Part shown: positions 52,477 through 62,545 of the stretch, one piece after another
Numbering within the stretch: the first letter of the stretch is position 1
How the letters are laid out: each line of letters begins with the position of its first letter
The notes under the pieces: generated by a model
Seen by the model: only the letters and a program-made list of their open reading frames with translations
Database searches by the model: none
What the model was told of the DNA's origin: nothing
Position numbers and translations under genes: made by a program
From: Sorex araneus
Lineage: Eukaryota > Chordata > Mammalia > Eulipotyphla > Soricidae
Reading direction: 5' to 3'
Length of the DNA stretch: 64,000 bases
NCBI RefSeq assembly: GCF_027595985.1
Contig: NC_073304.1
Coordinates: 214,302,500 to 214,366,499 of the forward strand

Positions 52477-52531
<55 letters not shown>

Positions 52532-52731
52532 CTGTCTCTGTCTCTGTCTCTCTCTCTCACACACCCCACACCCTAAGCTTGCCAGGGGTGTGTTTATGTG
52601 TGTGTGTCGCCCTTGGAGCTTGCCAGAGTTGTGTGTGTGTGTGTGTTGTGTTTTCTTGGTGCCCTTTCTGTCTCTCACCCTTGAAGCTTGCTAGGGTGTG
52701 TGTTTATATGGGTGTTGCCCTTGGAACTTGC

Positions 52732-52763
<32 letters not shown>

Positions 52764-52978
52764 CTGTCTGTCTGTCTGTTTGTCTGTCTCTGTCTCTGTC
52801 TCTCTCTCTCACACACCCCACCCCCAGAGCTTGCCAGGGGTGTGTTTATGTGTGTGTGTTGCCCTTGGAGCTTGCCAGAGTTGTGTGTGTGTGTGTTTTC
52901 TTGGTGCCCTTTCTGTCTCTGTCACCCTTGAAGCTTGCTAGGGGGTGTGCTTATATGGGTGTTGCCCTTGGAACTTGC

Positions 52979-53020
<42 letters not shown>

Positions 53021-53024
53021 GTCC

Positions 53025-53085
<61 letters not shown>

Positions 53086-56000
53086 CCTCCGACCCCCCCC
53101 CCAGCTTGCCAGGGTGTGTGTTTGTTTATATGTGTGTCACCCTTGGATCTTGCCAGAGTGTGTGTGTGTGTCTGTGTGTGTTCTTGATGCCCTTTCTGTC
53201 CCTGTCACCCTTGGAGCTTGCCAGGGTGTGTCTGTGTGTGTCTGTGTGTGTTTTCCTGATGCCCTTTCTGTCTCTGCCCCACCAGGCTCGCTTTGATGCC
53301 GGCGAGCTGATCACCCAGAGGGAGCTGGTCTCCAGGCAGGTGAGCGATGACCTGACGGAACGAGCAGCCACCTTCGGGCTCATCCTGGACGACGTGTCCC
53401 TGGTGAGATGTCGGGGAGCAGGGTGGGACTCCTGCCTTCCTTTCTGGGCAGGCAGCCTTGGGACCTTCCCTCTGCTCTCCTGAACCCGAGACTGGAAAAC
53501 TGGGGGGCATTCTTGGCAGATTCAGTCTCAGACGAGGGTTCCCGGACCTCCCCCCACTGCCGTCCAGCCTCCTTTTGACTTTATGGCCCTACCCAGAAGG
53601 TCCCTCACCACTGAATTTTTCCACTTTCTCCAAACTCCCAAGTGGCCCCCTGAGCTCCCCCTGGAAGTGACGTCTTGCCCATGGCGGATGGAAATTGGAG
53701 AACTGCATGGTCTTCCCTCTGGCGCCAGCCCCCGTCCTCAACCCAGGGAGTTCCCGGCATTTGGGAAGCTGAGCTCTGGGGAAGCCCGTGAAAGGTGATA
53801 GAGTGTAACTGGAAGGATCTGTTCCCCATCGCCTGGTGCGGAGGGCAAGGGACATCTCGGAGGCGTCAGCTGCCTCTGGAGACCGTGGATTTATGTGACA
53901 TCGAATGCCATAACTCAGAAGCCGCGCCTGCCGGGATAGCATTTCAGCTGGCGGAGGGGCCGGGGAGCAGGTCCTGTTTCCGGATTCTCTGGGAAAAATC
54001 ACTCGTGATTTGTTGGGGTAGCAAGGTGGAGCGTTTCCTGTTGGGGTCTCCTGCGCGGAGCTTTTCCTTTCCTTCGGCATCTGCACAGCTGTTTCAACAG
54101 CTTCTCTCGGTCCCCAGCACTAGCCCCAGTCCGAGTGGGGCTCCCTCTGCTGGCGAGACGCCAGGCTGCAGCAGTGCCTCCCGCTCCTCCCCTCTCCCCG
54201 ATCCCCCCCTCCACCCGTGCCCCTAGCGCCTTCACCCCCGCGCCCTGGCGGTGGGGGGTGCAGAGAGAGAACCAAGGGAGAAGCTTGGCGTTTTGCTCGA
54301 CTCCAACCACATGCTTTGATTCTGGGGAAATGTGGGCTGACCACAAGAAACCCCGTCTTAAGAGGTGTGAGAGGAAAATGAGATTTCACGGGGAGTTTGC
54401 TGCCCTCCGCTGGCCCTGGTAGAAAGAAGGTTTATTCCCTAATTACACATTGCATTTTTCATTTCTTCGGGTTGTGTGTCCCCGTCCTCCACCGCCCTCT
54501 CCCCCTGCACAGCTCAGAGCAGGGATCCAGAAGGGGGCCAGGCAGAGTCGGACAGCTGCAGTTTATGAGTTAGCCGTGTTAAAAAAAAAAAAAAAAAAAA
54601 GTCCAGAAGCCTGAGGACAAGGGTTCACGCCTCAGAAGGTCTGAACTCTCCAGCACAGAGCAGCATCTGGGAGGAGGGGAGGAAGTGAGGCAGAGGATCT
54701 GGCGGTCTTCCCTTCCTCCTCCCGTCTTCTTCTGAAGACGTTGCGTGAGTTGGTGAGGTGCTTGCTGCCGGGGTGTTAGAGTCTCAGCTTGGCTCCGTGG
54801 TCTGCGTCCTCTTCTTGCCTCCTGGGTCGTCACTGCAGCCCAGGGGCATTTCTGTCCACTCTGGGCGGCCCGTCAGTGCTTGGAACTTGACTCTCAGCCC
54901 TGAGCAATCGCTTTTCCTGCCCTTGCTCCCTCGTGAGCCCTTTCCCAGAGCCCGAAGGCACAGGAGCATCGGGACTCGCAGCCCACCTTCCCGCCCCCTT
55001 CCTGTTCTGTGCAGGGAGAGAAAGCGGGATGGTTAATCTATAAGCAGAGCCGGGGGCTTGAATCCCTGAGAACCCGACGAACCACCCACTCCACGGGGCT
55101 CGATTTTCCATCTGGCCTCTCGGGGGGGGGGGGGCCTTCTAAGGGGCCATCAAAGGACCTCGCCCCGCCCCACCCCCAGATGTGTGCCCCTGGGGAGGTG
55201 GAGACAGTGCAGGAACCGTGTCCTCCTGGTGCTCTCTGCCCTAAGCATGATGCCCGGGAGCAGTTGGGGCAACGGCAGCGATGGCTTCTGGGGGGTGTGA
55301 ACTCGGGTTGGGGGCACGGGGTTGCAGGTGGGAGAACGCTCTGGCCTGACGCCGCTCCCAGCTGCTGGAGCCATTCCTGGCTCCTTCCTGCCTCAGCCAC
55401 GCTGGTGAAGCGATTACGCGGCCCCATCACGCTCGCTCTCTCTCCCCTCAGACGCATCTGACCTTCGGGAAGGAGTTCACAGAAGCGGTAGAAGCCAAGC
55501 AGGTGGCTCAGCAGGAAGCAGAAAGGGCCAGATTCGTGGTGGAAAAGGTGAGCGCTCAGCCAGATGGCAGGGGCCCCTCGGCCGCCCCGTTCTCCGGGTG
55601 GCCTGGAAATCCATCACCTGTCATCTCCGCTTCCGGGATCATGGGAAAGGGATTGAAGGGGCCATCCGCTAGCAATTGGTTCCAGAGTCTTCGGGGGCTA
55701 GCTGGGGACTTGTGAAGTTATGTCTTAAATCACAGAAGGGTAATTTATTTCCCCCCCCACCCCCGCACCTCCCCAAGATCAAACACACACACACACTCTC
55801 TTGTCCAAGTTTAAAAAAAAAAAAAGTTTCTCTTGGACTGTTTTCAGCTTCACTAGGGAGTGTGTGAGCAGGGTTGCTGCCCGGTGTATGCTGGCAGGAG
55901 ACAGGTCCCATGTTCTCCGCAGGCTTTCTCACCCCTGCGTTGCTTTTTGTTATTGTTGTTTTCCCACGAGCTAAGTCCCTCCAGATGTGGCAGCGTCGGG

Positions 56001-56626
56001 TGGGGTGGGGGGGACAGCAGACGGCAGCTCGCCCTGCTCTTGGTGGTCTTTGCAAAGGTGGGTCGACGGGCGGCGTGCCGATCCCCACACGCATCGCTGA
56101 TCCCCAAGGCCCCTCCATCCTTGGGGTCTGGGGACAGAGCGGTCTCTGCCTGGCCAGCCTTGTGCCGGGGCCCCGGGCTCCCGGAGCAGAGACTTGCAGT
56201 GTCTTGTCTCTGCCGGTCCCCGGGGCCCAAACGGTACCACAGGGGTCATCAGTGTCAGAGCATCTATGTTGAGTGAGGAGTCACGGCCTTGAAGTGTCCG
56301 AACCCGGTCTGAGGGCGGGAGGGGTAGTACAGTGGGTGAGGAGCTTGCCGTGGTGCACGTGATCCACCCAGGTTCGAATCCTCAGCACCACATCAGGTGC
56401 GCCCCCCTCCCCCCAGCCTCACCAGGGGTCACTCCTGAGCACCAGAGAGAGAGAGAGAGAGAGAAACTCGGGTGAATTTGAATTTGAGATGGACTGGGGA
56501 CACACACACACACTTGAGATGAACTGGGGACACACACACACGCCGGGCCAGTGTCCCTCGGTGTTGGGAGGGAGGGAGGGAAAAACAAACTCGGGTGAAT
56601 ATGAATTTGAAATGGACTGGGGACAC

Positions 56627-56661
<35 letters not shown>

Positions 56662-56764
56662 CCGGGCCAGTGTCCCTCGGTGTTGGGAGGGAGGGAGGGA
56701 AAAACAAACTCGGGTGAATATGAATTTGAAATGGACTGGGGACACACACACACATACACACACA

Positions 56765-56816
<52 letters not shown>

Positions 56817-56931
56817 AGATGGACTGGGGACACACACACACACGCCGGGCCAGTGTCCCTCGGTGTTGGGAGGGAGGGAGGGAAAAACAAACTCGGGTGA
56901 ATATGAATTTGAAATGGACTGGGGACACACA

Positions 56932-56977
<46 letters not shown>

Positions 56978-57747
56978 AGATGGACTGGGGGGACACACAC
57001 ACACGCCGGGCCAGTGTCCCTCAGTGTTGGGAGGTGAAACCTAGGCCTGAGCGCCTGTGTCTCAGGGCCCACTCATTCAGGGCCAGCTCTCGGGAGTCAC
57101 AGGCCTGCCGTTCCCTCCACTGCCACAGAGGTTTGGTCGGTTTGGTTTGGGGTTGTTCCCATGGGTACATGTGCCAGGAACCAAACTCAGGCCTCCCTCA
57201 TGCAGAGCTTGCAACCAGCCCCTTGAGGCATGCTCCCGGCCCTAACAGAGGCTGTACTGAAAGTCTGCCTTCCTCTCCTGCCTTCCTCCTCGGCCTGGGC
57301 TCCGCCTGGGCTCGGCCTGGTCTGTGGTCACGCGGCTGGGCCGCATTGCGGTTAGCAGGGGGCGTTTGGGAGAAGCCCCGTGTCTGAGCCCAGTCCTGGA
57401 GTTGGCGCCCTCCGGGTCAGAGGGGGTGTTCCAGGCCAGGACGAAGGGGCTGGTCTGTGCGGGCGGTCACTCGGACCCCCACCCCCGGGGGCTCGGGGTG
57501 TGATGTCTGTCTCTCTCCACCTGCCCTCGCCCAGGCCGAGCAGCAGAAGAAGGCGGCCATCATCTCTGCCGAAGGCGACTCCAAGGCGGCCGAGCTGATC
57601 GCCAACTCGCTGGCCACCGCCGGGGACGGCCTGATCGAGCTGCGCAAGCTGGAGGCGGCCGAGGACATCGCCTACCAGCTCTCCCGCTCCCGGAACATCA
57701 CCTACCTGCCCGCCGGACAGTCGGTGCTCCTGCAGCTGCCCCAGTGA
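48331..57747 (+). CDS. PHB1: Prohibitin 1, complete spliced CDS (272 aa)
   Basis: Join 48331-48418, 49740-49901, 52181-52323, 53286-53402, 55452-55547, 57535-57747. The product starts [17 protein letters not shown] and ends [11 protein letters not shown]. Known role of the family: with PHB2 it forms ring complexes in the mitochondrial inner membrane that stabilise newly made membrane proteins, regulate the m-AAA protease and cristae/OPA1 processing; nuclear and signalling roles are also reported. Visible layout: hydrophobic N-terminal membrane segment (about residues 2-24), SPFH/PHB domain (about 26-187), then a charged Glu/Ala/Lys-rich coiled coil (about 177-225) and a conserved C-terminus. 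The length equals the human protein. The only difference I notice against remembered human sequence is Tyr for Phe at residue 107 in [10 protein letters not shown]. No frameshift or stop is seen, so this is the functional locus and not a processed copy. The ATG lies in GGAGACATGG, a good initiation context. Confidence 0.97.
48575..48700 (-). mobile_element. SOR-type SINE remnant (PHB1 intron 2)
   Basis: GGGACCATATGGTGCCCGGG and CCTCTGCATGCCAGGCGTCA; rest eroded. Confidence 0.4.
49622..49677 (+). repeat. 28-bp tandem duplication (PHB1 intron 2)
   Basis: Two perfect copies starting AGGAAAGGGGCCGAAGGTTC at 49622 and 49650, about 60 bases upstream of the exon 3 acceptor. Confidence 0.97.
49740..49901 (+). 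CDS. PHB1: PHB1 exon 3 (residues 30-84)
   Basis: Acceptor TTCTCTCCTAG ends at 49739; donor GTGAGTCT starts at 49902. Encodes the first part of the SPFH domain, [12 protein letters not shown] through VITGSK, with split codons for Val30 and Asp84. Confidence 0.95.
50189..50393 (+). mobile_element. SOR-type SINE, perfect 15-bp TSD (PHB1 intron 3)
   Basis: Element 50204-50378. TSD AAAATAAACTGTCCA at 50189-50203 and 50379-50393. Confidence 0.96.
50418..50583 (-). mobile_element. SOR-type SINE, old (PHB1 intron 3)
   Basis: GAGCCATACCCGGCTGTGCT, CCAGGAATTAAACCTGGGTC, GCCATCTCTCCAGC. Confidence 0.8.
50854..50870 (-). promoter_or_regulatory. Near-perfect CTCF motif (PHB1 intron 3)
   Basis: CCAGCGCCCCCTGGTGG on the + strand; its complement CCACCAGGGGGCGCTGG matches the full CTCF core consensus. 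Confidence 0.7.
51141..51295 (+). mobile_element. SOR-type SINE, old (PHB1 intron 3)
   Basis: AGAGTGGTAATGCCGGAGGC, CTTGCCCTGCCTGCAGCCGC, CCCGAGCACAGGAATAGCCC; tail is CCAACACACACACAC. Confidence 0.7.
51304..51512 (+). mobile_element. SOR-type SINE, young, with TSD (PHB1 intron 3)
   Basis: Element 51319-51497. TSD CAATGAAATATTGTA (51304-51318) and CAATGAAATATCGTA (51498-51512), one mismatch. Confidence 0.95.
51513..52180. other. Remaining PHB1 intron 3
   Basis: Unique GC-rich intron sequence; nothing further recognised. Confidence 0.5.
52181..52323 (+). CDS. PHB1: PHB1 exon 4 (residues 84-131)
   Basis: Acceptor CCGTCCTCAG ends at 52180; donor GTGAGTGG starts at 52324, immediately before the GT-rich intron repeat. 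Encodes [12 protein letters not shown] through EILKSVV of the SPFH domain, including the Tyr107 position. Confidence 0.95.
52345..53275 (+). repeat. Compound (GT)n/(CT)n minisatellite (PHB1 intron 4)
   Basis: Repeated words GCTTGCCAGGGTGTGT, CCCTTGGAGCTTGCCAG and GATGCCCTTTCTGTC separate pure GT runs and TCTG/CT runs. About nine GCTTGCYAG words. It fills almost the whole intron. Confidence 0.96.
53286..53402 (+). CDS. PHB1: PHB1 exon 5 (residues 132-170)
   Basis: Acceptor CTCTGCCCCACCAG ends at 53285; donor GTGAGATG starts at 53403. Encodes 39 residues, [14 protein letters not shown] through ILDDVSL, the end of the SPFH core. Confidence 0.95.
53403..55451. other. PHB1 intron 5
   Basis: Mostly unique GC-rich sequence with an A20 run at 54581-54600 and a G run at 55123-55133. 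CTCCCTCTGCTGGCGAGAC near 54142 is a weak CTCF-like site. Confidence 0.6.
55452..55547 (+). CDS. PHB1: PHB1 exon 6 (residues 171-202)
   Basis: Acceptor TCTCTCCCCTCAG ends at 55451; donor GTGAGCGC starts at 55548. Encodes [16 protein letters not shown] through RFVVEK, the start of the coiled coil used for assembly with PHB2. Confidence 0.95.
55548..56311. other. First part of PHB1 intron 6
   Basis: Unique sequence with a short (AC)n near 55783-55795 and an A13 run near 55812. No exon-like signal recognised. Confidence 0.5.
56312..56445 (+). mobile_element. SOR-type SINE, old (PHB1 intron 6)
   Basis: GGGAGGGGTAGTACAGTGGG head, CAGGTTCGAATCCTCAGCAC, GGGGTCACTCCTGAGCACC, running into (GA)n. Confidence 0.75.
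56446..57036 (+). repeat. Composite CA-rich minisatellite (PHB1 intron 6)
   Basis: Repeated module: CTCGGGTGAATATGAATTTG, AAATGGACTGGGGACACACA, variable (CA)n, CGGGCCAGTGTCCCTCGGTG, TTGGGAGGGAGGGAGGGAAA. The GGGCCAGTGTCCCTC word occurs at about 56545, 56664, 56847 and 57008. Confidence 0.96.
57125..57245 (-). mobile_element. SOR-type SINE remnant (PHB1 intron 6)
   Basis: GGAACCAAACTCAGGCCTCC and CATGCTCCCGGCCC. Confidence 0.45.
57535..57747 (+). CDS. PHB1: PHB1 exon 7 (residues 203-272 and stop)
   Basis: Acceptor CTGCCCTCGCCCAG ends at 57534. Encodes [17 protein letters not shown] to the C-terminal LLQLPQ, with TGA at 57745-57747. The exon is very GC-rich at third positions, more so than the upstream exons. 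Confidence 0.95.
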   Translation, partial: AEQQKKAAIISAEGDSKAAELIANSLATAGDGLIELRKLEAAEDIAYQLSRSRNITYLPAGQSVLLQLPQ

Positions 57748-57890
57748 GGCCGGCGCCGCCCCCCCTCCGGCCCCTCTCCCCGCGCCCCCGCCCCAGAAAT
57801 CACTGTGACGATTTCGTGATTGGCTTCGAGTGAAGGAAATAAAAGTAGAAATCACTTGTAGATCTCAGCTTGCTCTATCGGATCGAGCTC
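57748..57890 (+). other. PHB1: PHB1 proximal 3' UTR
   Basis: The segment CCAGAAATCACTGTGA ... GTGAAGGAAATAAAAGT closely follows human PHB1 3' UTR as I remember it, which supports it as transcribed sequence. Human mRNAs also extend several hundred bases past this point; any distal end here cannot be fixed from sequence. Confidence 0.8.
57838..57843 (+). terminator. PHB1: PHB1 proximal poly(A) signal AATAAA
   Basis: Canonical AATAAA about 90 bases after the stop codon, followed within 20-50 bases by T/G-containing sequence (CACTTGTAGATCTCAGCTTG) that could serve as the downstream element. Confidence 0.75.
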
Positions 57891-60313
57891 TTTGCCTCCC
57901 TCTCTTCCTCCCGCCCGCGTTTTCCTCTGCCGGCCGTGCTGTGTGCAGGGGCCGCTGGCGCCTGGCAGAAAGGCAGGGCTGTGTGGGCCCGTCCGGGGGG
58001 GCCCCCTGGCATTGCCCGAGAAAACTTGCGGCCACCCAACGACAGTGCGTTCAGGCCGGAGGGGACAGCGCATGTGGCTGAAGGGACAAGGCGTGACTGC
58101 ATATCCCAGCATCCTGCAACAGACCCGGGGAAAGAGAAGTCGCACCCGGGCGGTCGGTGTGGACGGGACCTGTGAGATACCATCAGGCTGATGTGCGGCT
58201 GTGTCCAAGCTGGCCGGGCGGAAGGATCTGCCCGTGTGAAGGTGGGTGGGCCCGACGCGCAGGGCCCCCCAGGCTCCCGAGGGCCGGCCGGGACAGATGT
58301 GAGTACTGTGAACGGGCCCCTCCGCCCCCCACCTCGTCGTCCTCTATGCCCTGTGGGAGTCCAGCTTGACGGATTGCATCCCGCCAAGGACGTGCAGCCC
58401 GCCACCTGCGCCGAGGCCCCGGGCCTGCCCTCTCCCCCGCCTGGCCCGCGCTCTGAGCCAGCGGAAACAGCCCCGGGAGGACAGTGAGCGTGTGAACCGC
58501 TGTCAATAAGTGACACCCAGACCTTCCGGCCAAGGCCTCCAGGCTTGTTTGGGGGGTTTGTAGGAGCTGTGGGAGCCGAACAGACTGTTCCGTTCCCGCT
58601 GGAACTGTGTGTCTGCGCGTGCGTGCACACGCATGCACACTCACACACACCTGCACACACAAACACGCACACAACGCTGAGCGTCCTGGCAGTTCCAGCG
58701 CGGGCATGCACAGACACGCGCACACTCTCGGGGGGGGGGGGCCTCCAGCCAGGCAGGAAGCGGTTCCAGACCCATCTCCCTGGCCCGAAAGGAATCTGAG
58801 GGGTGCGGGCGGGGCTTGCCAGGAGGGGGCCTGGAGCCGCTAAGGAACCTGACCTGCCTGGGAGCTGGAGGCCTGCCCGCACCTGCCGGGCCAGGACCTG
58901 GGCCGCAGCAGCCGCTCGCGTGGATTTGCTCTGCGACGGTTGGCGCCTGCAGCGGCAGATCCGCGGCAGATTGGCGCTGCCTGGCAGGGGGAGCTGGGGT
59001 GGGCGAGCAGCCCCCTGCGGAGGGAACTACCTGCTCCACCTGCGGCCCCCACCCCGAGCTAGCTGCCCTTCCCCATGTCCGCAGGGAGCGGCCTCCGAGA
59101 GGCCTCTGCAGGCTGCACTCTGACCCGGACCCAGTTCCCTCTCCCAGGGTCCGGCCAGGCAGGCCCCCCGAGGCAGAGCTGGGGTGGGCGCTGCCAGGGC
59201 CTCTGCCACAACCTCCTGCTGTGAGCTCGCGGGCACGCAGGCATGCGCGCGCGTGTGTCAGGGTGGGCTCCTGCCTCCCCCCACATCCACCCTCCCAGCA
59301 GGGGCGCCCCCACCCCCGTGTCGCTCTGCCCCCTCCTGGTTCACCCCAGGCCTCCTCGGGATGCCGCTTCCTAACATGTTTTATTTCGCCGTAAGACGAG
59401 GAGGCCCGTGAGTGATGAGGTGCCTGGGCGCCCCGAGTGTGTCTGGGACAGGGAGCAGAAGGCGAGTCCTAAATGGGTTCCAGGCCGCTTCCTCGGCAGC
59501 CGGCCCCCTTCCTGCTTCATCGCTCCGCACGCCCTGTGGGGGAGGGGACGGCTGCTCTCCCCCGGCCCTTTGGAACAGAGCACTTGTGTTTCTTGCATTT
59601 GGGGGTGGGGGTGGGGCGGGGGGGAGATTGGATTTCCTATTCCAGGTGTCTGGAGGGGACGCCCCCCCACCCCCGCCCCGCCGGCTCTGTTTGTGGGTGC
59701 CTTCAGGTTGGCGGCCGGCCTGACCCTGCTGGTTTTGCCGTTAGCCTCCCTGCCAAGGCCGGCCCTTGGCAGCCCAGGGGTCTCATTCGGCCTTGCCTCG
59801 GCCCCCGTTAACTCTTTTCACAAATGTTGGAGGGTCCTGACACTGGCCGCAGGGCCGGTCTCCTGATAGTCCCTGGCTCTCTCTGGAAGCCTCGACAATG
59901 GGCCTTTATCAGCCTGAGCGGCTGGGCCGAGGCTCAGAGGCCACGTCCTGCCTGTGCTGGTCAGGGAAGGGGCCGAGAGCGAGGGCCAGGCTGAATGATT
60001 CCCTTGTTCAGGCGCTGAATGGGGCGTCTTCCCAGCAAGCAGCGGGCCCGAGAGAGGAGCAGAAAACCGACACGGCTGCCGCTGCCTTCCCTCCGGGTGC
60101 TCCAGACCCAGTCACGTGGGCCGACGGGGCAGGAGCCCGGGGGATCCCCCGAGATATGAGACACGAGGGAGCACCAGGGAAGTTCTGATGTAGCGAGGGC
60201 GGCTCTACCAGGATCTCAGCAGGATGGACCGTCGGGACCTTCCTGGACGCCGGACGCCTGCCAATGACTGTGGGCCCTGAGTGGGACAGGCCTGGGTGAT
60301 ACAAGCAGGTGTT

Positions 60314-60316
<3 letters not shown>
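57891..60316. other. GC-rich downstream flank
   Basis: No second gene recognised. Contains CA-type repeats at about 58605-58672 and a G12 run at 58729-58741. Long chance frames on the minus strand (for example 335 residues) reflect GC content. May include an extended PHB1 3' UTR to about 58.5 kb. Confidence 0.45.

Positions 60317-60372
<56 letters not shown>
60317..60372 (+). repeat. (TG)n(AG)n microsatellite
   Basis: Pure TG run followed directly by a pure AG run. Confidence 0.97.
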
Positions 60373-60517
60373 GCCCCAGCAGGACTCTGCCTCCCAGATT
60401 CTCTTAGCCTTTAATTCTCTAGCAACTTTAAGTTGGGATCAGACTTACAGCCCTCCGCACCCCTGGACTGTTCAAATTCCAAGTTTCTTCCCCGTTTTTC
60501 TCCCCCTAATCCTTTTA

Positions 60518-61033
60518 GCCAAAGGTCAGCAAGCTTTGTCAAGGGACAGAGAGTAAACACTTGGGCTTTGCGGGCCAGACGGCCTTGTAAAATGATTCAG
60601 CTCTGCTGCAGTAGCACGCCCGGGCACAACTGTTGCCAGAGAACTTCGCTTAGGACAGGGGAGTTTAAATTTCCTGCGTCATGAAAGGTTACCTTTGACT
60701 TTATTTTTCTGGACATTCAGGTTTGAAAACCACAGTTAGGGGCTGGAGAGATCGTGCAGAGGTTAAGGCACTTGTCTGGCGAGCAGCCACTTGAGCGGAC
60801 CCTGCTTCAATACCCAGCACCACCTGTCGTTCCCTCGAGCACCTCCAGGAGTCGCTCCTAAGCCAGGAGCAGCCCTCAAGCACTACTGGCTGTGTCCCAA
60901 CCCTTTTCATGCCCCAAACAAACCCTGGGTCTAAGAGCGAAAGCCTGGTTAGTTCACGAGCTGTCTGGACGCGAACCAGAAGGGGTCTGTGTGTGCCCTG
61001 CAGGCCGTATTCTGCCAGTTCCTGCCCTGTGTT
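60518..61033 (-). mobile_element. hAT-type MER DNA transposon fossil, split by a SINE
   Basis: AAAGGTCAGCAAGCTTTGTC, GGGCTTTGCGGGCCAGACGG, AACTGTTGCCAGAGAACTTC on one side; GCAGGCCGTATTCTGCCAGT on the other. The order and imperfect terminal inverted repeats match a common Charlie-type MER element; subfamily not assigned and orientation tentative. Confidence 0.6.
60738..60918 (+). mobile_element. SOR-type SINE, middle-aged
   Basis: GGGGCTGGAGAGATCGTGCA head, CTTCAATACCCAGCACCACC, CCTAAGCCAGGAGCAGCCC. Confidence 0.82.
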
Positions 61034-61065
61034 GGCAGCAGCTCATTTAATCAAACTTGGTCCCA

Positions 61066-61245
61066 GTGGACTGGAGTGATAGTGCAGTGGGGAGGGTGTC
61101 TGCCTTGCATGCGCCGACCCAGGTTTGATCCCCATCATCCCACATGGTCCCCTAAGCACTGCCAGGAGTAATTCCTGAGTGCAGAGCCAGAAGAAACCCC
61201 TGAGTGTCGCCGGATGAAGCCCAGAAAGCAAATAAAATTAATGGG
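61066..61245 (+). mobile_element. SOR-type SINE, middle-aged
   Basis: GTGGACTGGAGTGATAGTGC head, GGTTTGATCCCCATCATCCC, AAAGCAAATAAAATTA tail. Confidence 0.9.
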
Positions 61246-61273
61246 ATCTTTAAAATTTTTTTAAAAAAGAATA

Positions 61274-61423
61274 GGAGCTGGCCGACCCGGGTTTGATTCC
61301 CAGCATCCTATATTGGCCCCCTGAGCACCGCCAGGAGTTAATTCCTGAGTGCCTGAGTCAGGAGTAACCCCTGTGCATTGCCGGGTGTGACCCAAGAAGC
61401 AAAAAAAAAAAAAAGAAGAAGCA
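61274..61423 (+). mobile_element. SOR-type SINE, internally deleted head
   Basis: AGGAGCTGGCCGACCCGGGT joins the first bases directly to the B-box region (box A missing); the body and A tail are young-looking. Confidence 0.88.
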
Positions 61424-61729
61424 ACCTTGGTTTCAGCCTTTCACGGTCATGGGCTTTCTGGCCCATCTCCACGGTTTCTCCCTCCTCCCAGGCTGGCAGC
61501 AGCAGTAAGTCCCCTTGAAGTGCTTCAGTTTTCAGCTCTGCTCTTCCCGTTGGAGGGAGACGTTGCGGAACTGGGAGACACCCTCCTCTTGCTGGCCTGT
61601 GTCCTGGGTAAGAAGGTCTTTCTGTAACAACAAATTGGTTTCTGCTCACGTTCTCCCAGCCGTGAGAGCCTGGGTGTGGCTAAACCCTCCCGGCCTTTCC
61701 TGGAGGGAGCAGGCATGTCTTTTTGGGGG
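61424..61729. other. Unique sequence
   Basis: Nothing recognised. Confidence 0.4.
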
Positions 61730-61905
61730 GCCAGGGTGGGTTTCTGGGCCACGCCTGGCCGTGCCTACTCCTGGCTTACTCCTGGCTCTGTGCTCAGGGC
61801 TCACTCCTGGTGGGGCTCAGGATCCACATGGGGTGTCGTGGATTGTACCTGGGTCGGCTTGTACTGAGGCAAGCACCCTACGCACTGTACGGTCACTGGC
61901 CGCAA
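61730..61905 (-). mobile_element. SOR-type SINE, old
   Basis: GGGCCACGCCTGGCCGTGCC, GGTGTCGTGGATTGTACC, GTACGGTCACTGGCCGC. Confidence 0.75.
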
Positions 61906-62269
61906 GGCACTTCTCTTGTTCATTTTTGTTTGTTTGACTTGGGGACGGCAGAGAGTCTCTTGCCCGCGCGCCTGGCTGTCTTCCCCAGGGCCCCTCGGAG
62001 GGAGAGAGGGGAATCCAGCTTCCCTCTCCGCCCCGAGCAGAGCTCTCAAGGCCTAAGACCTCCAGAGCCTAGCCATAGCCATACTCAAGGCCCCTCTCTA
62101 CACCTTCGGATGAGCCTCACGAATGAAGGTACTGGCAGAGGGACCCAGGTGTGTGGGACCCGGGGCTGAGAACTCCAAGCCTGCTCGGATCAGGATTGGG
62201 CCTCTTCCGCCCAGATTTCCCATTTTCCAGTAGCTAGGTGGTCACACCCAGGGACTGCCCCTGGCCTGA

Positions 62270-62545
62270 CATCTTATAGCCTACTTCTCCCTCTGGGAGA
62301 GCCTGGCAAGCTACTGAGAGTTTCCTGTCCACATGGGAGAGCCTGGCAAGCTCCTCATGGTGTATTCATATGCCAAAACCAGTAACAATGCTGGGTCTCA
62401 TTCCCCTGACCCTGAAAGAGCCTCCAATGTGGCACCATTGGGAAGGACGAGTAAAGAGAGGCTTCTAAAAATCTCAGGGGTAGGACGAATGGAGACGTTA
62501 CTGAGACTGCTCGAGAAATTCAATGATCAACGGGATGATGATGAT
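62270..62545 (+). mobile_element. Extended SINE 3' domain, long form
   Basis: GGGAGAGCCTGGCAAGCTAC twice, CATATGCCAAAACCAGTAAC, a segment absent from the other two copies (62388-62485), GAGACGTTACTGAGACTGCT and GATCAACGGGATGATGATGA. The tRNA-like head is not recognisable. Confidence 0.75.

Larger units (their letters stand above)
47290..57890 (+). other. PHB1: PHB1 (prohibitin 1) transcription unit
   Basis: Seven-exon gene on the + strand. Exon 1 is non-coding and ends at 47340 before GTGAGA. Coding exons are 2 to 7. Each intron has GT...AG ends and the phases match (exon 2 ends after one base of Val30, exon 3 after one base of Asp84, the others are in phase 0). The transcription start is inferred near 47290 from the NRF1 and GC-box position and from similarity of the exon 1 end (GGAGGTCAGAGTAGGAGCAG) to the human 5' UTR as I remember it. 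The 3' end is placed just beyond the AATAAA at 57838. Longer 3' UTRs are known in human and could extend further here. The neighbours in human are NGFR upstream and ZNF652 downstream; neither is in the window. Confidence 0.93.

Noticed and set aside
52345..53275. Cys/Val/Leu-rich open frames in PHB1 intron 4
   Set aside because: GT and CT runs translate as CVCV and LSLS; they are microsatellite translations.
56382..57072. Open frames of about 200 residues in PHB1 intron 6
   Set aside because: They come from the CA minisatellite whose modules keep frame; no coding evidence.
57875..58882. 335-residue minus-strand open frame beyond PHB1
   Set aside because: GC-rich chance frame that includes CA repeats; no homology seen.
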